This document shows positions 1 through 6,356 of a stretch of DNA of 31,025 nucleotides, piece by piece. The stretch is from the NCBI GenBank assembly GCA_045533115.1, contig JAZSHF010000018.1:1-31025 (forward strand), read 5' to 3'. Each line of letters begins with the position of its first letter. Position 1 is the stretch's first letter. Source of the DNA: Colimorpha_A sp045533115 (GTDB lineage Bacteria > Bacillota > Clostridia > Oscillospirales > CAG-272). Both the position numbers and the translations under genes were made by a program. The notes under the pieces are model-generated. The model did no database searches and was not told where the DNA came from. It saw nothing but the letters and a program-made list of their open reading frames with translations.

Positions 1-117
1 GTTCAATACGCGGGCGGTGTTATTCCTTTCAACCTTAGGGGGTACAGCATGAAGAACATAAGAGCGTTCCGAAATGCAATCTATACTGTTAAGGATTCCC
101 TTGACGCAGAAAAATAA
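1..117 (+). CDS. C-terminal end of an unknown protein (partial)
   Basis: An open frame enters from the left edge in frame 1 and ends at the TAA at 115-117, giving 38 residues that begin VQYAGGVIPF and end SLDAEK. The gene continues outside the window, so I cannot assign a family. A strong inverted repeat begins 21 bp after the stop, which supports a real gene end. Product unknown. Confidence 0.6.
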   Translation, partial: VQYAGGVIPFNLRGYSMKNIRAFRNAIYTVKDSLDAEK

Positions 118-138
118 TTTTACTTAGCGAATAGATTA

Positions 139-178
139 AAAAGCGTTCAAAAGCTTAGTTCTGCTTCTGAACGCTTTT
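139..178. terminator. Bidirectional terminator between convergent genes
   Basis: AAAAGCGTTC (139-148) pairs perfectly with GAACGCTTTT (169-178). After a one-base mismatch the stem continues inward with AAGC/GCTT. The minus strand runs into TTTTT, the plus strand into TTTTATATT. It can end both the plus-strand gene stopping at 117 and the minus-strand mini-gene stopping at 155. The right arm lies inside the last codons of that mini-gene and its stop codon lies in the loop. Confidence 0.8.
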
Positions 179-331
179 ATATTCGTCGTAATAGCGGTAG
201 TAAGGACATTCGTTTGAACGTCCCGTGATGAAATCGACGCTTTCGTCCTCGTCGAGATTTATTATGCAGATGTATTCGCCGTAAAATTCGTCGTAGTCGT
301 AATACATACAGCTTTCACAGTTTTTATCCAT
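155..331 (-). CDS. DUF6472-type cysteine mini-protein
   Basis: This 58-residue protein starts at the ATG at 331-329 and ends with TAA at 157-155. It begins MDKNCESCMYYDYDEF and carries four cysteines: a CxxC pair at residues 5 and 8, then C22 and C42 (ECPYYR). It is rich in Tyr, Asp and Glu. The arrangement matches the small clostridial DUF6472 family as I remember it, thought to bind a metal; its function is unknown. A GGGAG ribosome-binding site lies in the last bases of the upstream NUDIX gene, whose stop is one base away, so the two are probably co-transcribed and translationally coupled. Confidence 0.75.
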   Translation of the reverse strand: MDKNCESCMYYDYDEFYGEYICIINLDEDESVDFITGRSNECPYYRYYDEYKSVQKQN

Positions 332-332
332 T

Positions 333-788
333 TTATATCTCCCTAACGGTGTTTATGAGCGAGTCACCCTCGTATACGAGCTTGAGCGAAAAAAAGCCTT
401 CGTTCTCGAAAAGGTAGCGTAAAAACACCTTGTCGCCCTCCCAAAGAGGAAGGGAAAGAACGTCATTTTTGTCTATCCAATGCAGGTCACCCTCGTTACA
501 AACGATCTCGTTGCCCTCAAAATCGTCAGAGGTGTAAAGAAACATATATTCCGTTTCGTATATATTCGAAACGAAGGTCACAATCCCGCAGAAGCGGTAT
601 GAGGTGAGAGTGTATCCCGTTTCCTCAAAAACCTCACGGCGCAGGCACTCCTCGGGGCTTTCGCCGTCCTCAAACTTGCCCCCGACGCCGATCCATTTTC
701 CGCCGTTCACGTCGTTTTTCTTTTTGTTGCGGTTGAGCATCAAATATTTGCCGTCTTTTTCAAGATAGCAAAGAACGCAGTTTTTCAT
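333..788 (-). CDS. NUDIX hydrolase, MutT/8-oxo-dGTP diphosphatase-like
   Basis: A 151-residue NUDIX protein. The box is canonical: G37 KFEDG E SPEECLR RE VFEETGY fits Gx5Ex7REUxEExGU, with the metal-binding glutamates present. The N-terminus MKNCVLCYLEKDGKYLMLNR and the GGKWIGVGGKFEDGE stretch resemble Gram-positive MutT-type 8-oxo-dGTP diphosphatases, which clean oxidised nucleotides from the pool. The substrate cannot be settled from sequence. GGAGG precedes the ATG at 788. The gene is divergent from spoIIR (76 bp apart) and is followed directly by the DUF6472 gene. Confidence 0.85.
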   Translation of the reverse strand: MKNCVLCYLEKDGKYLMLNRNKKKNDVNGGKWIGVGGKFEDGESPEECLRREVFEETGYTLTSYRFCGIVTFVSNIYETEYMFLYTSDDFEGNEIVCNEGDLHWIDKNDVLSLPLWEGDKVFLRYLFENEGFFSLKLVYEGDSLINTVREI

Positions 789-830
789 ATATTTTCCTCC
801 GAAGAATAAACGCCCTTTTCGATGTCAAAA

Positions 831-843
831 CTTATGACATAAG
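831..843. promoter_or_regulatory. Short palindrome between nudix and spoIIR
   Basis: CTTATG-A-CATAAG is a perfect 6-1-6 palindrome in the 76-bp divergent gap, 22 bp before the spoIIR start. It could be an operator. SpoIIR is expected to be sigma-F dependent, but I could not find a convincing sigma-F promoter here. Confidence 0.25.
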
Positions 844-864
844 AAAAGAAAGGCGTTTGAAAAA

Positions 865-1458
865 ATGAAAAAATTACTTATACCTATTATCGCAGTTTTG
901 CTCCTTACAGCACTTACGGTCTTCCCGACGGCGTCCGATATGGAGATATACGGCAAGGTCGTGCGGCTCCACGTTATCGCAAATTCCGACAGCGACGAGG
1001 ATCAGGCGCTTAAATTAAAGGTGCGCGACGGCGTTTTGGCTACAGTCGAGGAGCTGACACGCGGCTGTAAAAGTAAGGCTGAAGCCGAGAGGGTGTTGAC
1101 CGAAAACAGCGACGCGATCAAGGAAGCGGCGTGTCGGGTTTTGAACGAAAACGGCTCGTCCTACTCAGTGAGTATCGAAATCGGTGAAGAGAAGTACCCG
1201 ACAAGAGATTACGGAAGCATCAAGCTCCCCGCGGGAAAATATTGCTCCGTCAGGGTAAAGATAGGAGAGGCGGACGGTAAAAATTGGTGGTGCGTCCTCT
1301 TCCCGCCCCTTTGCACAGCAAGCGCAACGGAACAAAAGGAAGAGCTGCTTCAGGTTGGGTTTACGCCCGATCAGGTCGGCATAATTACCGAATCAAGCTC
1401 GCCGAAGTATAAGGTGAAATTCAAAATTCTCGAAATTATCGGAAAGCTGTTTTCTTAA
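865..1458 (+). CDS. spoIIR: Stage II sporulation protein R
   Basis: A 197-residue exported protein. Residues 1-23 form a signal-like hydrophobic segment. The family signatures are clear: RLHVIANSDS near residue 34, DYGSIKLPAGKYCSVRVKIG near 114, then the NWWCVLFPPLC block. In Bacillus subtilis SpoIIR is made in the forespore under sigma-F, is secreted into the intermembrane space and triggers SpoIIGA to process pro-sigma-E in the mother cell. The length is near the family norm, so it looks complete. AAAGG lies 11 bases before the ATG. The gene converges with the PHP gene, with the two stops overlapping by 4 bp at a shared TTAA. Confidence 0.93.
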   Translation: MKKLLIPIIAVLLLTALTVFPTASDMEIYGKVVRLHVIANSDSDEDQALKLKVRDGVLATVEELTRGCKSKAEAERVLTENSDAIKEAACRVLNENGSSYSVSIEIGEEKYPTRDYGSIKLPAGKYCSVRVKIGEADGKNWWCVLFPPLCTASATEQKEELLQVGFTPDQVGIITESSSPKYKVKFKILEIIGKLFS

Positions 1459-2222
1459 ATCTTTCTTAAAACTATATCGTCAAGCACCGTTATATCGTTT
1501 CGCTTAAGAAACTCAAAGGTTTTTGGATTGTCGACGTTTTCAATCAATTCCGACGGCTCGTGAGCGTCAACGCCGAGAACGAAGTCGTTTCCGACGCTTT
1601 TTGCGATCTCGAAGAAACGGTCACAGGGATAGTGCCTGTTCGTGACAAGACCTAAAATGTTGACCTCAAGCGGTATTCCGAGCGCCTTTGCGCCCTCGCA
1701 AAGACGGTTGTATTCAGAAACGTAAAATTCCTCGTCACCGACGTAGCGGAGCAGATCGGGGTGGCATAGGTATGAAAACGAGCCGATCGAAAGCCCCTCA
1801 AGAATTTCGTCAACGTACTGCGTGAGCTTCGTTTTGTCACTTCGCGGTGCGCTTGACCATTCGCCAAGCGATTCGTCAAGTAGACAATGCTGTCCCAAAA
1901 TAAGATAATCGACACCGTTTTCACGGCAGAAGGACTGAAGACGTCCGAAAATTGAAGGGAAGTATTCAGCCTCAAAGCCGACTAATATTTCAATGTCGCT
2001 CTTGTATTCGTCGGCAAGCGAACGAATCTCGGAAATATATCCGTACGCCTCGTCGGGCATCATTCTTATAGCCGATACGAAGCCGTTATCAAAAAACTGC
2101 GGAGAATGGTCGGAAAAGCCGAGCTTCTTTATTCCGCTTTCGATTGCCGCCTCTATATATTCTCTCGCGCTTCCGCTTGCGTGGCGGCATAACGGCGTGT
2201 GCGTATGGTAATTTGCAAACAT
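1455..2222 (-). CDS. PHP-domain phosphatase, histidinol-phosphatase (HisK)-like
   Basis: A 255-residue PHP-family phosphoesterase. The N-terminal metal motif NYHTHTPLCRHASG is followed by GFSDHSPQ (about 35-42), an EAEY glutamate, ILGQHCL (about 108), YLCHPDLLRY (about 151) and VLGVDAHEP (about 215). These are the usual histidines and acids of the trinuclear metal centre. The length and order fit HisK-type histidinol phosphatases. No other his gene is nearby, so the substrate may differ. GAGGTG lies before the ATG, and a sigma-A promoter sits about 30 bp upstream. The 3' end overlaps spoIIR by 4 bp. Confidence 0.85.
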   Translation of the reverse strand: MFANYHTHTPLCRHASGSAREYIEAAIESGIKKLGFSDHSPQFFDNGFVSAIRMMPDEAYGYISEIRSLADEYKSDIEILVGFEAEYFPSIFGRLQSFCRENGVDYLILGQHCLLDESLGEWSSAPRSDKTKLTQYVDEILEGLSIGSFSYLCHPDLLRYVGDEEFYVSEYNRLCEGAKALGIPLEVNILGLVTNRHYPCDRFFEIAKSVGNDFVLGVDAHEPSELIENVDNPKTFEFLKRNDITVLDDIVLRKI

Positions 2223-2251
2223 TTCTGCACCTCGATACTATAACTATCGGT

Positions 2252-2280
2252 ATTTTATCGCATATCGCCCCCAATGTCAA
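2252..2280 (-). promoter_or_regulatory. Sigma-A promoter of the PHP gene
   Basis: On the minus strand TTGACA (2280-2275), a 17-base spacer and TAAAAT (2257-2252) form a near-consensus promoter, about 30 bp before the PHP start. The -35 box lies partly in the loop of a 10-bp inverted repeat, ATCGCCCCCA (2264-2273) with TGGGGGCGAT (2284-2293). Confidence 0.7.
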
Positions 2281-2293
2281 GAATGGGGGCGAT
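2264..2293. terminator. GC-rich inverted repeat, possible terminator or promoter element
   Basis: ATCGCCCCCA and TGGGGGCGAT are perfectly complementary, with a 10-base loop. On the plus strand it is followed by TTTATTT. No plus-strand gene ends here, so a terminator role is doubtful. It overlaps the PHP promoter and may act there as DNA or as an early transcript structure. Confidence 0.4.
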
Positions 2294-2329
2294 TTATTTG
2301 AAATTAGAATATTTTTCTTGAAATTATGC

Positions 2330-2358
2330 TTGACAAATCGTTTTTTATGTGTTACAAT
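2330..2358 (+). promoter_or_regulatory. Sigma-A promoter of the tRNA operon
   Basis: TTGACA (2330-2335), a 17-base spacer and TACAAT (2353-2358) lie 17 bp before tRNA-Arg. This is the expected strong, constitutive layout for a tRNA operon. Confidence 0.85.
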
Positions 2359-2374
2359 AATGGTCGCTGATTTT

Positions 2375-2451
2375 GTACCTTTAGCTCAGCCGGATAGAGC
2401 AACTGCCTTCTAAGCAGTAGGTCGAGGGTTCGAATCCCCCAAGGTACGCCA
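2375..2451 (+). tRNA. tRNA-Arg, anticodon UCU
   Basis: A full cloverleaf can be drawn. The acceptor GTACCTT pairs perfectly with AAGGTAC; the D stem is GCTC/GAGC; the anticodon stem ACTGC/GCAGT holds the loop CTTCTAA with anticodon TCT; the T arm GAGGG-TTCGAAT-CCCCC is perfect. The discriminator is G and the CCA is encoded. It reads AGA codons. It is first in a two-tRNA transcript. Confidence 0.97.
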
Positions 2452-2457
2452 ATATAT

Positions 2458-2535
2458 GGTGAGTGTAGCTAAGTTGGTTATAGCGCCAGGTTGTGGCCCT
2501 GGAGGCCGTGGGTTCGAATCCCATCACCCACCCCA
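2458..2535 (+). tRNA. tRNA-His, anticodon GUG, with one acceptor-stem mismatch
   Basis: The anticodon stem CCAGG/CCTGG holds the loop TTGTGGC with anticodon GTG. The extra G at position -1 (2458) opposite C73 is diagnostic of tRNA-His. The D stem is GCTA/TAGC, the T arm is GTGGG/CCCAT, and CCA is encoded at 2533-2535. The acceptor GTGAGTG against CACCCAC leaves an A4-C69 mismatch. All else is intact. It lies 6 bp after tRNA-Arg, and the mobile element begins shortly downstream. Confidence 0.95.
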
Positions 2536-2539
2536 AATG

Positions 2540-2571
2540 AAAATCCTGTCGATTCTTGTCGGCAGGATTTT
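2540..2571 (+). terminator. Terminator of the tRNA-Arg/His transcript
   Basis: AAAATCCTGTCG (2540-2551) pairs with CGGCAGGATTTT (2560-2571) with one T-G wobble and an 8-base loop, followed by CGTTTTGT. It lies 4 bp after the tRNA-His CCA. Its left arm has a perfect inverted copy beyond the far end of the element (15570-15584). Confidence 0.85.
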
Positions 2572-2584
2572 CGTTTTGTATTAT

Positions 2585-2616
2585 TCACTATTCTGTGTGC
2601 ATATTATAACGCAACA
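2585..2616. repeat. Proposed left end of the element
   Basis: TCACTATTC (2585-2593), then ATTATAACGCAACA (2603-2616), which abuts the recombinase stop codon at 2617-2619. The 9-mer recurs directly and the 14-mer recurs inverted at the right end. Confidence 0.5.
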
Positions 2617-4212
2617 TTAGTTTAGGTTGCCGATGAAGCGGTAATAGATATCCACTTTCTGTACGCGCTTACCATCGATCTTTTCTGCTTCGTGAACCTC
2701 AATTTTGTCAATCAGCTCATTCAGCACAGTTTTGTTGAGTTCTTTGATATCAAGATACTTTTCAATAATAGCGGTAAAATTTACAATGCTTTCAAGGTTG
2801 CGTTCTTCCTTTTTCAGTTCCTCAGCAATGGCAGTCAAGCGTTCATTCGCTTGCTTGCGTTCGTCGGTAAACTGTGCGGAAAGACGTGCATACTCATCAT
2901 CCGTAATCTTAGACAGCGCATTATCCTCATAAAGCTTTTTCGTGATAAATTCAAGCTCATCAAGTCTCTTTTGCAGTTTGCTTTGCTCTCTTTTGAGCGA
3001 AGCAAGCTGCTTTTTGTTTTGCGTGGATAAATGGGCTTGTAACGCTTCCTCAAACTTTGCACGGTCTTTTTTTAAAAGTTCAACATGACTTTGAATATCC
3101 GTCAAAACAATTTGGTATAAGGCCTTGTAAGTTATATAATGCCATGTACAGTATTTCTTACCTTTGTTTTTAGCGTAATTGCAGACAAAACTACCTTCAA
3201 AGTCCTTGTAAGCACCGATGTTATAGGATAACGCTCTGCCACAATCGGGACACTTCACAAGCCCTGCAAATATCTGACTGACACCATCCTTGTTGGGACG
3301 TTTTTTCACAGCCACCATCTTTTGAACGATATCCCAAGTCTCGCGGTCAATAATGGCTTCGTGGGTGTTTTCTACCTCAATCCACTGTTCTTCCGGAAGT
3401 TGAATGATCTTTTTGTTCTTGAAAGATTTGCTCGACCTTCTATGGTTGACAAGAGTACCGATATAAAGCTTACTGCGCAGAATAGACGCAACCGAATTGC
3501 CCATCCAGTCATAGGGATAACGGGTATCGTATCCCGTTTGATAGATACCATAGGTTTTGGCGACATAGGCTCTCGGTATTAAGATTTGTTCTTTCGTAAA
3601 GATTTCGGCTATTTCTGTTGGGGTTTTGCCTTCAAGCGTTAACCGAAACATTCTCTTTACAATGGGCGCGGTATTTTCGTCTACAATAAGATGATGCTTG
3701 TTTTCGGGATCCTTTTTGTAACCGTAGGGTGCAAAGGGTGCAGTAAACTTTCCTTGCTTAGCGAGTGTTTTCCGTGCAGAACGAATTTTCTTTGAGATGT
3801 CTTTAGCGTAGAACTCATTGATGATATTGCGGAATCCCAAGAACTCATTATCCCCGTGTGCCGTATCAACACCGTCATTAACGGCAATATACCGTACGTT
3901 GTAGGATGGGAAGAATATCTCAATATACGAGCCTGTTTGCAAATATTCTCTGCCGAGTCGGGATAAGTCTTTTGTGATAACAATATCAATCAGTCCGTTT
4001 TCGATATCGGAAATCATCTGCTTGAACTGAGGTCTGTTGAAATTCGTCCCCGAATAACCGTCGTCGATATAAACCTTCTGTACGAAAAATCCCTTTTCTT
4101 TTGCGTACCTTGTTAACATTTCACGCTGATTTGCTACGCTCATACTTTCGCCATCCCCATCATCTACGGATAAGCGACAGTATAAAGCTGTTCTGTTTTG
4201 TTGCTGTGTCAT
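2617..4212 (-). CDS. Large serine recombinase (TndX/TnpX-like)
   Basis: A 531-residue recombinase, usual for the Tn4451/Tn5397 class. Residues 1-150 are the resolvase domain: ALYCRLSVDD holds the nucleophile S15, and KDLSRLGRE near 82 carries the conserved arginines. A Recombinase domain spans about 170-290, a zinc ribbon with CPDCG and two later cysteines follows near 325-360, a coiled coil spans about 375-470, and a DUF4368-like tail ends the protein. It should cut and join DNA to excise and insert the element through a circle. AAAGGAG precedes the ATG, and a TTGAAG-N17-TATAAT promoter lies 40-70 bp upstream. The gene points outward to the left end, with its stop abutting the end motif. Confidence 0.92.
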   Translation of the reverse strand: MTQQQNRTALYCRLSVDDGDGESMSVANQREMLTRYAKEKGFFVQKVYIDDGYSGTNFNRPQFKQMISDIENGLIDIVITKDLSRLGREYLQTGSYIEIFFPSYNVRYIAVNDGVDTAHGDNEFLGFRNIINEFYAKDISKKIRSARKTLAKQGKFTAPFAPYGYKKDPENKHHLIVDENTAPIVKRMFRLTLEGKTPTEIAEIFTKEQILIPRAYVAKTYGIYQTGYDTRYPYDWMGNSVASILRSKLYIGTLVNHRRSSKSFKNKKIIQLPEEQWIEVENTHEAIIDRETWDIVQKMVAVKKRPNKDGVSQIFAGLVKCPDCGRALSYNIGAYKDFEGSFVCNYAKNKGKKYCTWHYITYKALYQIVLTDIQSHVELLKKDRAKFEEALQAHLSTQNKKQLASLKREQSKLQKRLDELEFITKKLYEDNALSKITDDEYARLSAQFTDERKQANERLTAIAEELKKEERNLESIVNFTAIIEKYLDIKELNKTVLNELIDKIEVHEAEKIDGKRVQKVDIYYRFIGNLN

Positions 4213-4230
4213 TCTTTCTCCTTTCTTTCA

Positions 4231-4246
4231 GCAACAAACAGCTTGT
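4231..4246. repeat. 16-bp sequence repeated inverted at the right end
   Basis: GCAACAAACAGCTTGT in the 5' leader of the serine recombinase is the exact reverse complement of 15483-15498, about 40 bp inside the proposed right end. It may be a recombinase binding site or a shared regulatory element. Confidence 0.5.
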
Positions 4247-4252
4247 ATCTCT

Positions 4253-4281
4253 ATTATACGGATTTTACGGTGGTTCTTCAA
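4253..4281 (-). promoter_or_regulatory. Promoter of the serine recombinase
   Basis: Minus-strand TTGAAG (4281-4276), a 17-base spacer and TATAAT (4258-4253) lie 41 bp before the recombinase start. The boxes overlap the 3' end of a 20-codon ORF. Confidence 0.65.
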
Positions 4282-4327
4282 GCCGTTTTGCTGAAATAAT
4301 GATATGAATTGTGTTTTTGTGTTCCAT
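4265..4327 (-). CDS. Possible 20-residue peptide upstream of the recombinase
   Basis: MEHKNTIHIIISAKRLEEPP, ATG at 4327-4325, TAA at 4267-4265. A strong AAGGAG lies 8 bases upstream of the start, which is why it is listed despite its size. It sits between the TnpW-like gene and the serine recombinase, and its end overlaps the recombinase promoter. Translation through that site could modulate the promoter. No family is known to me. Confidence 0.35.
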   Translation of the reverse strand: MEHKNTIHIIISAKRLEEPP

Positions 4328-4389
4328 TTGAATCTCTCCTTCATATATTTAAAAGCTATGTATCGGAAGGGCGATGCCCTTCCTTTGGC

Positions 4390-4548
4390 TTATATGTCCT
4401 TCTTCATATCCTCGTTCATAAGCCGCAGCAGCTTCTCAAACAAGGTTATTTGATCGGAATAATTTGATGTTATTATATACGTTGTCTTACCGATCTTGAT
4501 TTCTTTCGGCTTATTCGGACACAAAGCCTTTTCAGACTTTTGGTCCAT
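4390..4548 (-). CDS. TnpW-like transposon mini-protein
   Basis: A 52-residue protein with ATG at 4548-4546 and TAA at 4392-4390. It begins MDQKSEKALCPNKPKEIKIG and continues TTYIITSNYSD, then a helix LFEKLLRLMNEDMKK. The pattern KIGxTTYxxxxxYS followed by a leucine-rich helix matches the TnpW-type proteins of clostridial transposons, whose role is undefined. An ideal AGGAGG overlaps the stop codon of the upstream tyrosine recombinase, which implies translational coupling. The serine recombinase lies 177 bp downstream. Confidence 0.7.
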   Translation of the reverse strand: MDQKSEKALCPNKPKEIKIGKTTYIITSNYSDQITLFEKLLRLMNEDMKKDI

Positions 4549-4558
4549 AGATTGCCTC

Positions 4559-5506
4559 CTATTGATTTTTCTTGCCCTGCGGTAATTCTGCGAGATAGAT
4601 GTTCGTAATATCGGTTCTGTGGTGTCCTAATATCTCACTGGTCATAAGCTTAGGATTTTGACGTCCTTCGGCTTCATACATGGCATACTGTTCTTGCGCT
4701 CTCTTGTACCGAAGTCCGTGCCATGTCAAATCCTTGCTTCTCGGCTTCATACCGTCTCTCGCTTCATTCTCGCGATTCTGCATTGTAAACTTGTGACGAT
4801 TGGTGTACATCCAGTTTTCAAGTGAATCGATCTGTTTTTCCACGCCGCCTTTTTCGTTTCGACTGATAATATAATCCCGAGGCAATAAATGATTGTTGCG
4901 AGCGTAGTTGTAAAGATATTTCAGAAGATCTTTCTGAACCTCTACTTCAACGGGAACGATACGAATCTGACCGCCTTTGCCTTTTACTCTCAAACCGTCA
5001 TTCGTTAAAGCTTTTTCTACATCTTCGAGTCTTACACGACAGATCTCTTCCACTCTCAAACCAAAAGCATAACCAATACCGATAGCGTGATAAGCATCAA
5101 TGCGACCCATGTTCTTGGCAACTTCCAGACCGCCTTTTACTTCATCTACCGTCCATGCTCTGTCCTCTGTGCCTACCTTGCGCTTCTCCAAACCCAATTC
5201 CTTATTGTCGGGCAGACGCTTTTTACCGCCGGCTAATCTGTGAAAAAATCGAATGGCAGACAGTCTTGATTTGATGGTAGCCGGTGAAAGTCCTTGCTCC
5301 TGCATATGTTTAACGTAAGCGCGAATATGTTTGCCTTCTATGTTACTGATCTTCTGTAAGTGGAATCTTTCAAATGCGAAGCGACAAAACGGGTTTATGT
5401 TATAACTATAAGTCGCTATGGTTTTGAAGCTTTTTTCGTTGGTATTGCTTGCTAACGTTTTCGTCTGCTGTATCAGCTTATCCCCACCTGTGAATTTTTC
5501 ACCCAT
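4559..5506 (-). CDS. Tyrosine recombinase/integrase
   Basis: A 315-residue phage-integrase-family protein. Residues 1-95 are a SAM-like core-binding domain. The catalytic domain has all expected residues: R151 (YAFGLRVEE), K177 (VKGKGGQIRIV), H263-x-x-R266 (TWHGLRYKR), H295 (ILGHHRT) and the nucleophile Y304 (NIYLAEL). I chose the second ATG (5506) because AGGAGG then sits 9 bases upstream; the ATG at 5512 would leave only 3. The stop overlaps the ribosome-binding site of the TnpW-like gene. It probably works with, or regulates, the serine recombinase system. No motif is missing, so it may be active. Confidence 0.88.
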   Translation of the reverse strand: MGEKFTGGDKLIQQTKTLASNTNEKSFKTIATYSYNINPFCRFAFERFHLQKISNIEGKHIRAYVKHMQEQGLSPATIKSRLSAIRFFHRLAGGKKRLPDNKELGLEKRKVGTEDRAWTVDEVKGGLEVAKNMGRIDAYHAIGIGYAFGLRVEEICRVRLEDVEKALTNDGLRVKGKGGQIRIVPVEVEVQKDLLKYLYNYARNNHLLPRDYIISRNEKGGVEKQIDSLENWMYTNRHKFTMQNRENEARDGMKPRSKDLTWHGLRYKRAQEQYAMYEAEGRQNPKLMTSEILGHHRTDITNIYLAELPQGKKNQ

Positions 5507-5674
5507 TGGCATTAACCTCCTTTCTCATAGATTGAACTTACGAAAACTCCGGATATTTTCGCTCGTCCTATGTATGTAATAAGTGAGGTGAGGATGAAAA
5601 GGATTATCGGAGTTATGAGAACGAAAACACGAGCTTTGTGTTCGTCTATAACATAACCGAAATTATATAATCTT

Positions 5675-5695
5675 CAAGAAAAGTTACTTTTCTTG
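5675..5695. promoter_or_regulatory. 21-bp perfect palindrome
   Basis: CAAGAAAAGT-T-ACTTTTCTTG is a 10-1-10 palindrome about 170 bp upstream of the integrase. It could be a repressor operator or a hairpin. The one-base centre disfavours an RNA hairpin, so a protein-binding site is more likely. Confidence 0.4.
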
Positions 5696-5758
5696 TTTGC
5701 TGACGAAAAAACAAGACCGCACAGACGGGAGAGCAATCTTCCACCTGCGCGATCTTGT

Positions 5759-5840
5759 TGACCAAAATCATTTCATTACTACTTTTATGCTCGTAACCAA
5801 AATTATTCTATTGACGAAAATAATCTTCGTGACCAAAATT
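5759..5840. repeat. Degenerate 18-bp repeats around RAC(C/G)AAAAT
   Basis: ACCAAAAT or ACGAAAAT occurs at 5761, 5796, 5814 and 5832. The last three are spaced exactly 18 bp. Neighbouring bases are partly conserved (GTAACCAAAATTATTCTA, TTGACGAAAATAATCTTC, GTGACCAAAATTTTTGCG). The array lies directly before the 24-bp iterons. Confidence 0.5.
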
Positions 5841-5849
5841 TTTGCGCCG

Positions 5850-6356
5850 TCATCTCGATACGACTATCATAAATCATTTCGATAGGATAGCAAACTTTCA
5901 AACTTTACGGGACTATTTTTCATCCGACTGTTTTGTGTGTGATACGGCTTGTATATGTACTGCTCATCCGTATTACACATAAAACAGCTGGAACGCCGTA
6001 GGCGAAAAAACGCCTCTCTATGATAAATCTATATGGCATCATTTCGATGCGGAAAGGCATTTTTTTATCATATCAAAATTAATAGGTTATCATCTGTCAT
6101 TTCGTTAAGACCTTACGTCAAGGCATAGTATCCCCATTGACATTTACACTCTGTTTATGCTTGTTTCTTATCTAAACCTACGAAGAAGGTACGATTTTGC
6201 CTTGACGTAAGCCACTCCTGCGCAGGCTCCGGCAACAGTTTCTTTATGACCTGCGGTCTCAAAGAAACTGTTGCCCTATCGAAATGAGAGTCATATATCA
6301 TCTCGATACGACTGTCATATGTCATTTCGATAAGTACAACATCTATCATTTCAATA
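5850..6356. repeat. Iteron-like TCAT(C/T)TCGATA repeats with 24-bp spacing
   Basis: The 11-mer occurs at 5850 and 5874 (24 bp apart) and at 6298, 6322 and 6346 (24 bp apart, the last as TCATTTCAATA). Variants lie at 6038 and 6096, and an inverted copy TATCGAAATGA at 6277-6287. The two clusters share more sequence: CGATACGACT follows the first copy in each. Regular helical-phase spacing suggests a DNA-binding array, as in iteron origins or recombinase accessory sites. Confidence 0.6.

Larger units (their letters stand above)
5507..5927. other. Intergenic DNA upstream of the integrase
   Basis: No convincing gene. It holds a 21-bp palindrome (5675-5695), an 18-bp-spaced repeat set (5759-5840) and the first iteron pair (5850-5884). 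A 20-codon plus-strand frame at 5594-5656 follows a GAGGTGAGG sequence, but I see no other support for it. Confidence 0.5.

Noticed and set aside
5697..5885. A 62-codon plus-strand frame with a repeating VTKII-like pattern
   Set aside because: The pattern is the translation of the DNA repeats at 5759-5840; there is no ribosome-binding site.
5928..6275. Retron or group II intron
   Set aside because: The inverted repeats are suggestive, but no reverse transcriptase is encoded anywhere in the window.
5850..6356. CRISPR array
   Set aside because: The repeats are only 11 bp, occur in both orientations and are unevenly grouped; there are no uniform spacers and no cas genes.
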